Assembly: GCF_000708285.2 (NCBI RefSeq)
Contig: NZ_JAUG01000024.1
Span: 34,129 to 98,128, forward strand
Reading direction: 5' to 3'
DNA length: 64,000 bases
Origin: Pedobacter borealis DSM 19626
Lineage (GTDB): Bacteria; Bacteroidota; Bacteroidia; Sphingobacteriales; Sphingobacteriaceae
Of the stretch, positions 27,123 through 36,337 are shown piece after piece; positions within the stretch are counted from its first letter, which is position 1; each line of letters begins with the position of its first letter. The notes below the pieces were generated by a model, which was given only the letters and a program-made list of their open reading frames with translations, made no database searches and was not told the DNA's origin. The translations under genes were made by a program, and so were the position numbers.

Positions 27123-27637
27123 TTTGAGAAATTAACTGCCTGATAGTATTCTTTAATATAGCCAATCAAGCTTGGGTCAGCCCCTTCTTGAGTGGCAATA
27201 TCTTCTATTGAGAGCCACTGGATGCCATTATCGAACGCATTATGATACGCTTTGTCGTGCGATTTTTTCTTTAATTCTCCGAATGTCAGCTCTTTATTTT
27301 CCTTGATTGATTCATCCAGGCATAAAATGTCGCTTTTCGAAAGCTTTTTCAGATTTGGTTCTTCGTTAGGAATAACTTTTTTGTTATCTATTTGTGTAAA
27401 GGAAGCTCCATAATCCAGTAGGTCGTAACTGCTAGAAGGAACGGGGCCAAATTTCAGTGCGGCAAATCGATCATTTGTGATCAGTCTACCAAACTCAACC
27501 AAGTGCTTCTTCTCTGCAAAGTAAAGAATCTTAAGTGCTGCATATTTATCGGACATACCATCCGAATCAGATATTTCTCTTGAAATATATAACAGTGCTG
27601 CGTTAGCTTTGTCTTTATCGAACTGATATGAAATCAT
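27107..27637 (-). CDS. Panacea-domain (DUF4065, SocA-like) antitoxin
   Basis: 176 residues. The Panacea domain is seen in KYAALKILYFAEKKHLVEFG, then RLITNDRFAALKFGPVPSSSYDLLDY, with the hallmark GPVPS. The C-terminus is helical and ends EYYQAVNFSKCLTN. Panacea proteins (PanA) neutralise many unrelated toxins encoded next to them. The downstream gene overlaps by 16 bases. No other genes lie between this pair and the duplicated gntP ends, so the two-gene module is the whole cargo. Confidence 0.88.
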   Translation of the reverse strand: MISYQFDKDKANAALLYISREISDSDGMSDKYAALKILYFAEKKHLVEFGRLITNDRFAALKFGPVPSSSYDLLDYGASFTQIDNKKVIPNEEPNLKKLSKSDILCLDESIKENKELTFGELKKKSHDKAYHNAFDNGIQWLSIEDIATQEGADPSLIGYIKEYYQAVNFSKCLTN

Positions 27638-27762
27638 GGATTATTCAATGTATTACGATACAAAAATAAACAATTTAAGTGTCAAAAGCAAATAAATGCT
27701 AATTTTTTTAGTAAAATATGAGTTCTTAAGATATTGATAATGTTTGTTTTGTTTTAAATTTT

Positions 27763-29052
27763 TTAAATAACTCGATTCAGCACCAACACGCCAATAAGCC
27801 CTAAAACAGAAACCAGGCTTTCCATTATGGTCCAGGTGCTAAAAGTTTCTTTTAGGCTTAGGTTAAAGTATTCTTTAAACATCCAGAAACCTGTATCGTT
27901 TACGTGAGAAAACATTAAACTCCCTGCGCCGACTGATAATACCATTAACTCTGGAGGTGTTCCGGGGCCAATTAAAGGCAACACCATACCTGATGCGGTG
28001 AGTGCGGCCACTGTGGCTGAACCCAGGGTTACCCTAAGTGATGCGGTGATTAACCATGCCAGTAATAACGGCGATAAATTTAAGCCGCCGGTAAGTTGTT
28101 TTACGGTTTCGCCCATACCACTATCGATCAAAATCTGTTTAAAGGCGCCGCCTGCTGCAATGATTAAGATAATCATGGCAATACTTTTAACCCCTTCAGC
28201 GCACGATTCCATTGCTTTTGTTATGGAAGTTTTTTGAACCGCTAAAGCAATAATAACCGAAATTAATAAGGCAGCGGTAGGATCGGCTAAAAATATAAAC
28301 AGCGGTTTACCAATATAATCGATTTTGAAGCTGCTTCCTATGGTTCCGGCGATGATTAAAAATACAGGTAGCAATGCAGTAATGAAACTCCTTGAAGCAG
28401 AAGGAAGGTTTTCTTCTTCGTTGATACTGAAGTGCTGAACAGTTACTGATTTATCGCGTTTAAGAATCAACTGTGGGAAATAGATTCCGGCAATAACCGC
28501 AATAGGTATGCTTAAAGTTAAGCCGTAAATTAATGTTTTACCAATATCGGCATGGAAAATACCAGCTAAAGCAACCGGGCCAGGGTGGGGCGGTAAAAAA
28601 CCATGTGTTACCGAAAGGGCTGTGGCCATCGGGATGCCGACGTATAATTTTGATAGTCCTGTTGTGGCTGAAATGGCGAAAACCAAAGGGATTAACACCA
28701 CAAAACCAGCATTATAAAACAAAGGAATTCCCACCAATAAACCTGTTAACAGCACGGCCCATTGAATGTTCTTTTTCCCGAAAGCCCCGATCAATATGAA
28801 AACGATCTTTTTTGCCGATCCGCTATCTTCAATTAATTTGCCCATCATCGCACCGAGTGCCAAAACCATTACCATGCTGCCCAGCGTACTGCCTATACCA
28901 TTGCCGATAGAGGTCATTACCTTTGTGGCAGGCATTCCCAATAAAAGACCTGTAATAATTGCCACAGCAATTAGGGCAATCATTGGATTGATCTTTTTTA
29001 AGATCAGTACGAAAAGCAACAGGATGCCGAAGAGTAGGATAAGTAATGACAT
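27763..29052 (-). CDS. GntP-family gluconate:H+ symporter
   Basis: 429 residues, about 12 transmembrane helices. It matches the GntP/GntT family: TVLSIGNGIGSTLGSMVMVLAL-like region near 45-70, a conserved HGFLPPHPGPVALAGIF, and SATVAALTASGMVLPLIG near the C-terminus. The family moves gluconate, idonate, D-glycerate or related sugar acids with protons. No kinase or dehydrogenase of the pathway is adjacent. The 3' end is duplicated 1.15 kb downstream. Apart from this the gene looks intact. Confidence 0.93.
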   Translation of the reverse strand: MSLLILLFGILLLFVLILKKINPMIALIAVAIITGLLLGMPATKVMTSIGNGIGSTLGSMVMVLALGAMMGKLIEDSGSAKKIVFILIGAFGKKNIQWAVLLTGLLVGIPLFYNAGFVVLIPLVFAISATTGLSKLYVGIPMATALSVTHGFLPPHPGPVALAGIFHADIGKTLIYGLTLSIPIAVIAGIYFPQLILKRDKSVTVQHFSINEEENLPSASRSFITALLPVFLIIAGTIGSSFKIDYIGKPLFIFLADPTAALLISVIIALAVQKTSITKAMESCAEGVKSIAMIILIIAAGGAFKQILIDSGMGETVKQLTGGLNLSPLLLAWLITASLRVTLGSATVAALTASGMVLPLIGPGTPPELMVLSVGAGSLMFSHVNDTGFWMFKEYFNLSLKETFSTWTIMESLVSVLGLIGVLVLNRVI

Positions 29053-29101
29053 TTGGTTAGGGCTTAGTAATGTGATTAAATGTAGCTTTTAACACGGATG
29101 C

Positions 29102-29165
29102 ACACAGATAAACACTGATTTTAATATTATCTGTGTCTATCCTTTTTATCTCCCGAAAATCGGGA
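29102..29165. repeat. Two hairpins upstream of the permease gene
   Basis: ACACAGATAA (29102-29111) pairs perfectly with TTATCTGTGT (29127-29136), and TCCCGA (29151-29156) with TCGGGA (29160-29165). The first motif resembles dispersed CACAGAT-type repeats. They lie between two minus-strand genes; neither has a T-run typical of a terminator. Confidence 0.5.
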
Positions 29166-29200
29166 CAGGTCGTGGTTAATTTTCATTTTTTTAGCGCTTT

Positions 29201-29383
29201 TTACTTTTTAACAGTAATGGTTCTTCCGGTAACGAGATGAAACGCGTAAACCCGGTATAGGCCATCGTCGCTAATCTCTATATTTTCTACCAACCCCGTT
29301 TTGCTAAAAGTATCGGTTACCATATCGCCAATTTTTACATCTTGGAGAATATCGTTGGGCGTATCATTGTTTAATCTGATCAT
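29201..29383 (-). CDS. Small hypothetical protein
   Basis: 60 residues from the ATG at 29383 (MIRLNNDTPNDILQDVKIGD). A start 31 codons further upstream would add a hydrophobic-rich, poorly protein-like N-terminus and is not preferred. The sequence is beta-rich and ends TGRTITVKK. I recognise no family. Confidence 0.5.
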   Translation of the reverse strand: MIRLNNDTPNDILQDVKIGDMVTDTFSKTGLVENIEISDDGLYRVYAFHLVTGRTITVKK

Positions 29384-29540
29384 AATCGTAAAAGTATTAA
29401 TTATTAGTAAAACTTGTAAGATTGTTTTAATCCGTTGTTGAGCTAGATAACACTTAAGCCTAATATTTGGTGTCATGTTAAAGATCGGCCTGCTTTGTGG
29501 CTACAAGTATCAAAGAGAAAGCCGGTAATGATGCAATGTA

Positions 29541-29564
29541 GTGGTTCGTGAGGACACGAACCAC
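29541..29564. repeat. REP-like hairpin with compensatory stem change
   Basis: Stem GTGGTTCGTG / CACGAACCAC with loop AGGA, the same layout as the 11.6-kb hairpins (stem GTGGTCTGTG, loop GGGA) but with matched substitutions on both arms. The surrounding gap (29384-29832) contains no gene I can support. Confidence 0.7.
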
Positions 29565-29832
29565 GGAATCAGTTCAAAGATCTCTCCACTGCGGTCGAGA
29601 ACGCAGAGGGCACAGAGTTGGTATGAGGGCCGAAGTCGATCGTCATTTCCACGCAGATGGGAACCACGCAGTGCTCAGCGAAGCTAATTTTATTACAATG
29701 GGGTTTAAGATCTGCTATTATTTTGAAATAAAAATAAAATCACAAATGTTGGTTAATAATCTAGCAGTGGGTGATTGAAATTTTAGTTCCTATTTAACTT
29801 CCAGTATATTGCATGTAAATAATCATCCTGCA

Positions 29833-31338
29833 ATGAAAATGCATCTTGTAAAAATCTTTGTTTTCTTTCTAATGGCCATTGCCTTCGGTTGTGGAGGCAA
29901 TACCTCAAATAAAAGAAGGGGTGTAATTACTGAAACCCTTGGCAAAAATATGCTGAGCGTAAAAAGCATGCATGATGATCTCTCTGTTTTATGGTCGGTA
30001 GTTAAAGAATTGCATCCAGGCTATGGAATTTATACTTCACCTGCAGATTTGCAAAAGGCCTATGTTAAAACTTATGCCTCAATAAAATCGCCACTTTCTG
30101 AAGGTCAGTTTATCGATCATATCTACCCGTTCGTATGTGAGTTGAGGTGTGGGCATGCGCAGTTAAAACATTCAGCATCATTTAAACCATCAGCCAGTGA
30201 AAAGATTCCCCACTTCCCTTTTAAAGTACTGGTAAGGAACCACCATGTATGGATAACGATGCATCAAACAACCAAGGTGAACACAGGAGATGAAATTATC
30301 AATATTAACGGAATAGCGGTTTCGGCAATAATTGAACATGGATATGGCTTGTATTGCGGAGATGGTTATGCTGAAACATTTAAAGAACTATTTCTTAGCG
30401 AATATGACGGTTTCGAAGATGCCTGTAATAAATGTTACCATTGGCCCGGCCCATATCATATTAAACTTCGTACCGCTAATGGCGCAATAAAAAACATAAA
30501 TGTGAAAGCGGCAGAAGATGGGGCAATAGCAGAAGATCCGAAGTTAAAACCAGTCGATAATTTTGCAAACTGGGTTGTTGTCAAGGATATTCCTGATCGT
30601 CGGCTCAGGTTTTTTAAAAAAACTGCCACCGCATGGTTTTCGGCACCTCCTTTTGCATACGCAGATACTGTTGTGTATAAAAATGCTTTTGCATTGATCA
30701 GGGAAAAAGGAATCAAAAACCTGGTGTTAGATTTAAGGCACAATACAGGTGGTGATATCAGGGTAGCTACACAATTGTTATCTTACCTTGCCGATTCCTC
30801 TTTTAGCATTGTTAAGGATGTGAAATCAAGAGTTGCTGACCTGGCACAGAGCCGTTTTTCAAAATATTTTGATACAACCGTAACGCAAGGATTTGTGCTG
30901 GGCTTTAAAACTGGCGGTAAAGAAGGTAACTGGTATCATATTAATGCAACCCCTACATTTGGACGGATTTATGGGCCTTTTCAGCTGGCAAAAAAAAATC
31001 ATTTTAATGGGAATCTGATTGTTTTAATTGATGGTGCTACCTTTTCCTCGGGCGTACTGCTTACGGCTGCTTTAAAAGCACAACGGAAGAATGTTAAATT
31101 TATCGGAAGGGAAACCGCAGGTACTGAAGAGGGCTGCAATGGGGTAACCCTTCAGAAACTAACCTTGCCCAATACCAAAATTGTAGTCGATTTTCCTTGG
31201 ATGCGGGTAGTTTCGATGGCTAAAAATCCAGTTAAAGGGAGAGGTATTATGCCCGATTTTGAAGTGGATTACACTCCAGAAGATGTGGTGCGCAATAACG
31301 ATGTAGATTTAAGAAAAGCACTGAGTTTGCTTAGGTAA
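29833..31338 (+). CDS. S41-family peptidase lipoprotein
   Basis: 501 residues from the ATG at 29833 (a TTG eight codons upstream is rejected). A lipoprotein signal ends in FGCGG. A C-terminal S41 (tail-specific protease-like) domain has LVLDLRHNTGGDIRVATQLL and the catalytic serine region DGATFSSGVLLT, followed by GRETAGTEEGCNG. The N-terminal ~200 residues are helical with several cysteines and contain no clear PDZ domain. It should act on peptides in the periplasm or at the outer membrane. It stands alone, convergent with the next operon. Confidence 0.9.
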   Translation: MKMHLVKIFVFFLMAIAFGCGGNTSNKRRGVITETLGKNMLSVKSMHDDLSVLWSVVKELHPGYGIYTSPADLQKAYVKTYASIKSPLSEGQFIDHIYPFVCELRCGHAQLKHSASFKPSASEKIPHFPFKVLVRNHHVWITMHQTTKVNTGDEIININGIAVSAIIEHGYGLYCGDGYAETFKELFLSEYDGFEDACNKCYHWPGPYHIKLRTANGAIKNINVKAAEDGAIAEDPKLKPVDNFANWVVVKDIPDRRLRFFKKTATAWFSAPPFAYADTVVYKNAFALIREKGIKNLVLDLRHNTGGDIRVATQLLSYLADSSFSIVKDVKSRVADLAQSRFSKYFDTTVTQGFVLGFKTGGKEGNWYHINATPTFGRIYGPFQLAKKNHFNGNLIVLIDGATFSSGVLLTAALKAQRKNVKFIGRETAGTEEGCNGVTLQKLTLPNTKIVVDFPWMRVVSMAKNPVKGRGIMPDFEVDYTPEDVVRNNDVDLRKALSLLR

Positions 31339-31408
31339 TAGCAGTTTTGTAATTCATTCCGAATTTTGAAAATAGCTGATGTTATTAAAAGTATAAACAA
31401 TATTGTTC

Positions 31409-32287
31409 TCATTCCTGCCTGAAACTCTTTAGCGTACCGTTGTTATTGAATTGCAGGTCGTAGCGCTCACGGCTACCGTTAATGGTTGATGGGAACCAAC
31501 GCATACCATCATCCCAAATTGAAATGTAGGCCGTGGTGGTGGGTTTTGCACCTTCAACCTGAGCGGCTTTATCATTATAAATCTGCATTACCTTGTGTGC
31601 ATCTGCAAAATTTATTTTACTTAGAGGAAATATCCTGCGCTCAATATTCCTGGCCTGTACAGGTTTTGGATCAGACCAATAACCATCTTTGTATTGGTAT
31701 GCATCTACATATTTAGGGTTTTCGGGATGCTGTAAGGCCAGTTTAATGGAGCCATCTTCATAAAAGTGTACAGATTCATATATTACAATTTCTCTATCAC
31801 GGTATTGTGGCAGCTGCCTTAATTTCTCTTCTGCCTGTGCCAATTGTGAAGCACTTAACATCCCTTTCCTGACTTTTGCTGCTGGTTTTTCTGTATTGCT
31901 GTTTTTTGCCCCTGGCTGAGGCAGGTTCATATCCTTTAAAAATTCATTTACCCTTTTTTGGATTTCCTTGCTACCTGCTGATGTTTGCTTTTGTTTTAAT
32001 AGTTCCAGATCATGAAAAAGTTCTTTTGCCTTGTCCTGAAGTTCCGGTGTTTTAACCGTATCACCGTTTATCACCACAAATTTCTCCTGATGATGTGTAG
32101 AAGTTGTCGTTTTAGTGGTTTCGGTATATTCGTCTTCTGATCCGATACGGTTTTCTTTATTGTATTTTTTAGCCAAAGAATCGTTTGGATGAAAGGTTTC
32201 ATCCAAACTTTTTGTGACCTGTTTGCAGCTGAAACACAGGAAGCAAGACAATATGATCAGGCTGGAAATGTTGTTTAAGTTTTTCAT
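31409..32287 (-). CDS. Hypothetical lipoprotein, last gene of the 34-31 kb operon
   Basis: 292 residues, with a lipobox FSCKQ after a hydrophobic signal. The N-terminal half is charged and helical (PELQDKAKELFHDLELLKQK), the C-terminal half beta-rich (YESVHFYEDGSIKLALQ, TTAYISIWDDGMRWFPST). Its start overlaps the stop of the upstream gene by one base (TGATG), implying coupled translation. I recognise no family; it probably works with the upstream membrane protein. Confidence 0.75.
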   Translation of the reverse strand: MKNLNNISSLIILSCFLCFSCKQVTKSLDETFHPNDSLAKKYNKENRIGSEDEYTETTKTTTSTHHQEKFVVINGDTVKTPELQDKAKELFHDLELLKQKQTSAGSKEIQKRVNEFLKDMNLPQPGAKNSNTEKPAAKVRKGMLSASQLAQAEEKLRQLPQYRDREIVIYESVHFYEDGSIKLALQHPENPKYVDAYQYKDGYWSDPKPVQARNIERRIFPLSKINFADAHKVMQIYNDKAAQVEGAKPTTTAYISIWDDGMRWFPSTINGSRERYDLQFNNNGTLKSFRQE

Positions 32288-33276
32288 CAGAATTCTCCTT
32301 TAATTTCGTTCAAGTCTTTTTCAAGGGCAATTTTCTGTGGATTTTCTTTGAGGTAAAAAATGGATACATGTTCCTGTTTGGTTATATCCAGATCGAGCAG
32401 GTCAACAATCTTTTTTAGGTTTGCCTTATGTTTTTGGTTATGTTGATCGGTAAATTCCAGCTCAAAATTAATCATTGGCTGTTCGTTGATATACATGCCG
32501 GTCTGGCTGGCCTTAATCAACCTGGCGGTTGTCCGGATACCTTTAAATTTGATCAGGAACAATTCATTTGGCTTACCCAAAAATTTGCTGTGGATAATAG
32601 CACCTAAAATCCGGTAAAAAAGAAGTGCTGCAGGACAAACCAACAATGGATGGCCTAAGCTCATAAAACGCCAGCCCATGCCTTCGCTTTCTGAGGAATA
32701 GGAATAAACAAAATAGCCAGCAACGATACAGGTAAAAGCGAGCCAAGCCAAGTTAACCAGCACTACTATGGTTTTGTTTATGCTCACTTCTGTACTGGCG
32801 ATAATGAGATAAGGGACTTTGTTTGCTTCCTTATCCAACAGTATGCCCACGGTTTTACCAACCTCATAGCGGCGTTCGTAAGATTTTGAATCATTTATTG
32901 TGGTTTTTTGCCTGATTTCACTACCTGCCAGATTTTTAAACTGGAGTGTGAGTTCATAGGTATCATAAGCCACATTAGGTTTTGACACTTTTACAGCCGC
33001 TATAATTTTGGCCTCACGCGGCTCACCGGTATTTTTGAGTTTTTCTATATTGCGCTTTATCGAAAAAGTACGGATTACCCATTTGCGGTAATAGCCTATT
33101 AAGAGGATAATCCACAACAACACAGAAACTCCTACCAAACTTAACGATAGCCATGGGTCTCTTTCCATCAGGTTCGGCATGTTGTCGCTCTTAATGTTGT
33201 AATATAACAACATCGGGAAGGGAATGGCAAAAAACAACATGTAAAGTATCCAGAATATCGAAAGTCCTTGTTTCAT
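32287..33276 (-). CDS. DUF3592-like membrane protein
   Basis: 329 residues. Four hydrophobic helices are visible: about 8-26, 45-63, 170-190 and 210-230. Between and after them are two similar soluble segments (GEPREAKIIAAVKVSKPN... and FKGIRTTARLIKASQTG...), each like the 'G..a.a.v......g.....y.l..ef....g' pattern of DUF3592 proteins, suggesting an internal duplication. The function is unknown. It is coupled to the downstream lipoprotein gene. Confidence 0.75.
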   Translation of the reverse strand: MKQGLSIFWILYMLFFAIPFPMLLYYNIKSDNMPNLMERDPWLSLSLVGVSVLLWIILLIGYYRKWVIRTFSIKRNIEKLKNTGEPREAKIIAAVKVSKPNVAYDTYELTLQFKNLAGSEIRQKTTINDSKSYERRYEVGKTVGILLDKEANKVPYLIIASTEVSINKTIVVLVNLAWLAFTCIVAGYFVYSYSSESEGMGWRFMSLGHPLLVCPAALLFYRILGAIIHSKFLGKPNELFLIKFKGIRTTARLIKASQTGMYINEQPMINFELEFTDQHNQKHKANLKKIVDLLDLDITKQEHVSIFYLKENPQKIALEKDLNEIKGEF

Positions 33277-33382
33277 AGTAATCTATTTAAGGTGTTGAAT
33301 GACTGAATAATAACGATTAAAAAGGCATCTTTTCTACTGCAATGTTATTGTCCTTAGCATATACATCTGCAAGTTTCCATAG

Positions 33383-33823
33383 CTAGTCATAGGGTTTGGT
33401 ATCGAGTTCAGTTAAGGCCTTGTTAATGTTTTCCTCGGGCTCATGTTTATCTATCATTTTGGCTATTTTGAGATGCTCTTCCTTGTAACTTGTTAAAACA
33501 TAGTTATACAGTATTATTGAAGCATCCAGCATAGGTTTTGTTTCCGGAGTTGGCTGAAGTTTCTTTACTTTCTCCAAGTTCTTTTCGGCCCTGGTAATCG
33601 AATTTTTCAGGTATTCTTCGCAATTGGTAACTTTGCCGGGACCAGATACGTTTTTAAGATATTCTTGATAGCCTTCAAAATAGTAAGTGCCAAAACGTGA
33701 TATATCATTGGCATTTAAGGCTGCCTGGTCAAAATATTCTTCGGAGGTATTTACCCTAAGGTTGCATGCAGTGATGGTCGAGACCATCACCATTAGCATG
33801 ACATTTTTGATGTTGAGGCGCAT
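33383..33823 (-). CDS. Hypothetical lipoprotein, possibly cut short by an in-frame amber codon
   Basis: 146 residues from the ATG at 33823, which begins directly with a lipoprotein signal ending in TITACN. A start 19 codons upstream would overlap the neighbouring gene and is rejected. The body is helical (AEKNLEKVKKLQPTPETKPM, HEPEENINKALTELDTKPYD). After the TAG at 33383-33385 the same frame stays open and protein-like (LWKLADVYAKDNNI... to a TAA at 33317), so the original product may have been 21 or more residues longer. Family unknown. Confidence 0.75.
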   Translation of the reverse strand: MRLNIKNVMLMVMVSTITACNLRVNTSEEYFDQAALNANDISRFGTYYFEGYQEYLKNVSGPGKVTNCEEYLKNSITRAEKNLEKVKKLQPTPETKPMLDASIILYNYVLTSYKEEHLKIAKMIDKHEPEENINKALTELDTKPYD

Positions 33824-33833
33824 AAACTTCTTT

Positions 33834-34163
33834 TTAGTATTTACCAACAAATGAAGATTTGTCTTCGAACCATTTACCAATAATTGGAACAGGTTTTAAT
33901 GCACCATTGGCCGCATTGATAATTCCCATAATCCAAAGAATGATAAATGCATAACCAACAAACTCCAAAAAAGATAAACTAGGCACTATAAGGGCAATGA
34001 TGGTAAACGCTATGTTGAAAATGATACTCACAATGGCGAGGCCTAACGACTGTCTTAAGTGATATTTAAGCAAATTGTCAGCTTTATCTTTTCCCATAAA
34101 ATAAGCTACTAACCAACCGATAAGGGTGATGTAAGAAATGATTGAAAGGGTTTTGTTGTCCAT
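33834..34163 (-). CDS. DUF4870-like small membrane protein
   Basis: 109 residues with three hydrophobic helices (about 10-25, 42-60, 68-85). The KADNLLKYHLRQSLGLAIVS and NAANGALKPVPIIGKWF segments match the DUF4870 / Tic20-like family. It heads the minus-strand operon, 10 bases before the lipoprotein gene, and faces the divergent TPR regulator across a 230-base region with phased repeats. Confidence 0.85.
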   Translation of the reverse strand: MDNKTLSIISYITLIGWLVAYFMGKDKADNLLKYHLRQSLGLAIVSIIFNIAFTIIALIVPSLSFLEFVGYAFIILWIMGIINAANGALKPVPIIGKWFEDKSSFVGKY

Positions 34164-34239
34164 GATTTCTGTTTTTTTAGATTGAAAAATTATTTATTCA
34201 AAGTTGAGACTAAACCTTACCTTTTAAAAGATTTCTCCA

Positions 34240-34354
34240 TCTACAGAACATCTACTGCATTTTAATAAAACGTCTACAATATATCTACAATATGATTTAA
34301 CTTGTTTATTTTTAATGTTTTACCGTTTTTGTTTATTTCTGTTTTTCGTCTACA
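34240..34354. promoter_or_regulatory. Phased TCTAC(A/T) direct repeats between divergent units
   Basis: TCTAC words start at 34240, 34251, 34273, 34284 and 34349. The first four are spaced 11, 22 and 11 bases, that is one or two helical turns; the fifth lies 65 bases further. The copies share flanks such as CGTCTACAAT. The array lies in the shared upstream region of the DUF4870 operon and the TPR-HTH regulator gene, so it is a candidate operator for that regulator or another one. Binding is inferred. Confidence 0.5.
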
Positions 34355-34393
34355 ATTTTATCTAAGCTTCAATCTTTATGTTAATTTTACGAT

Positions 34394-36241
34394 ATGAAGC
34401 ACCTGGTTTTTAAAAACGTATTACTCTTAATTGGCATCGTTATAGGTTGTTATACGGCTAAGGCGCAAAGCTTATTGGATAGTACCGCACTCGATAATTT
34501 AAGCGAAAAGGATAAACCGGCTTTGCTTACACAGTTGGCCGAAAGATATAGGGTTAATGCAAACTATGCAGCCGCAATTGCAAAGGCGCAACAAAGTGTA
34601 GGTTTGGCAATAAAAATCAAAAACTTTACCGAAGCCATAAAAGCATATGCCATGCTGGTTAATGTTTATGCAAATACGAAGCAGTTTGCTTTGTTGAAAA
34701 AAACGAACGATACCACTTTATCTATTGGGCAAAAGGCTCAACAGCCCATTGGCCTGGCTTATGCTTATTATGCGCAAGCGCTATTTTACAATGCTATTGA
34801 CAATAATGAATTGGTAACTAAGTATTGCCAGATGGGGCTTAAAATGTTGGAGAAAAAATACGATCCTTATCTTACTGCTAAAATATATTACCAGTTATAT
34901 GCACTGAATACGAGATGGGACGATGTGAAAAATGTAAATAGATATGCTCAAAAGGCCACTGAAAGTGCACTTAAAACTACTGACTATAACCTATTGAGTA
35001 ACTGTTATATTGCGCTGTCGGTAGCTGCTGATTATAATTTTGTAGCAACTAAAAGAGCATTACAGCGGGATAGCATTATTTACTACTTAAATAAAGTACA
35101 AGATCTTTATAAACAGTACCCTCAATACGTTGCCAGAAAAACATACGCTATGGCTTGTATTAATAGTGCAGATTATTATTTGAAATACTTCCCTGATACA
35201 GATCAGGCTGCGAAAGCAAATGCCATTCGGTATGCAAACATGGCCAACGAGGTAATGAGAGGCGTGCTGAATGGGGAAGAGGTTAGGGCGAGCAGTTTGG
35301 GTATTTTGAGCGAATACGCCAAAAGAGATAAAAATACGGCCATGACTGAAGGGTATTTACAAGAGGCTTATAGTATGATGAAAGACCAGCAAGCGCCATA
35401 TTATTATACACTGATCAATATTGTAACGGCATTATCCAGCTTTTATGAGCAAAATGGCAATTACGCAAAGGCACTTGAGTTTCAGAAAAAAGCAACAGCA
35501 TACAACAGTAAACTCTTTGATCAGAAGCAGGCTTTGAATGCCCAAAAACTAGAAGTACAATACGAAACTGAAAAAAAAAACAATGAGGTGAAGCTGTTAA
35601 AGCAAAGTGAAAAATATGCGCAACAGCAAAAGTACCTGTACTTTGGCATTGCCATTGCTTCGCTGCTGGGGCTGATATTCATGTTCCGATCTTACCATTT
35701 TAGGTTAAGATATTCATTACAGCGCGAAAAACAGCTGCACCTGGAAAAACAGGATGCTGAATTGCAGATGAAACTCGAAAAAGAAGAGCAGGCAAGGTTA
35801 AAGGTAGAACAACTGCTATTGGAAAGCCAGCAACAGCAATTGCAAAAAGAAGTAATGGCCAATCAATTACAATTGGAACATAAAAAAGAGATGCTTTTTC
35901 AGATCAAAGAAAAGCTCAGCGACAACAATCAGCTGAATATTAATAAAATCTGGAATGAAGAGCTGCTTTTGGACAATGACTTTGAGCAGGCTAAATTTCA
36001 GATCCAACAGGTACATCCAGAATTTTTCTCTCTGTTAAATCAACAGGCACAACAAAAACTCACTGCACTCGATCTGAAACTCTGTGCTTACCTGCATTTG
36101 AAGATGGATACCAAAAAAATTGCCCAGCTGATGCATATCGAAGCCAAAAGTGTGCGCATGAGCCGCTACCGGATTAAACAAAAGTTAGGTTTAGGGAAAG
36201 ACGATGATCTTAATCTGTTTCTTCAGGATTTAGGTCATTAA
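34394..36241 (+). CDS. Membrane-bound TPR protein with C-terminal LuxR/GerE-like helix-turn-helix
   Basis: 615 residues. A signal peptide (about 1-24), a periplasmic tetratricopeptide-repeat region (about 35-400), a single transmembrane helix (YFGIAIASLLGLIFMF), a long cytosolic coiled coil (about 440-520, Q/E/K-rich), and a helix-turn-helix end with LDLKLCAYLHLKMDTKKIAQ then AKSVRMSRYRIKQKLGL. This one-component design senses in the periplasm and binds DNA in the cytosol; it is common in Bacteroidota. It is divergent from the DUF4870/DUF3592 operon and may control it through the phased repeats. Confidence 0.9.
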   Translation: MKHLVFKNVLLLIGIVIGCYTAKAQSLLDSTALDNLSEKDKPALLTQLAERYRVNANYAAAIAKAQQSVGLAIKIKNFTEAIKAYAMLVNVYANTKQFALLKKTNDTTLSIGQKAQQPIGLAYAYYAQALFYNAIDNNELVTKYCQMGLKMLEKKYDPYLTAKIYYQLYALNTRWDDVKNVNRYAQKATESALKTTDYNLLSNCYIALSVAADYNFVATKRALQRDSIIYYLNKVQDLYKQYPQYVARKTYAMACINSADYYLKYFPDTDQAAKANAIRYANMANEVMRGVLNGEEVRASSLGILSEYAKRDKNTAMTEGYLQEAYSMMKDQQAPYYYTLINIVTALSSFYEQNGNYAKALEFQKKATAYNSKLFDQKQALNAQKLEVQYETEKKNNEVKLLKQSEKYAQQQKYLYFGIAIASLLGLIFMFRSYHFRLRYSLQREKQLHLEKQDAELQMKLEKEEQARLKVEQLLLESQQQQLQKEVMANQLQLEHKKEMLFQIKEKLSDNNQLNINKIWNEELLLDNDFEQAKFQIQQVHPEFFSLLNQQAQQKLTALDLKLCAYLHLKMDTKKIAQLMHIEAKSVRMSRYRIKQKLGLGKDDDLNLFLQDLGH

Positions 36242-36337
36242 TGGTGCTTTAGGCAGCATAGCTGTTTGCCCTGGAGAATTGGAAATATATGGTTTTCAAA
36301 GCATCCCGACTGTATTAAATGCTTTGAACCATAATCC

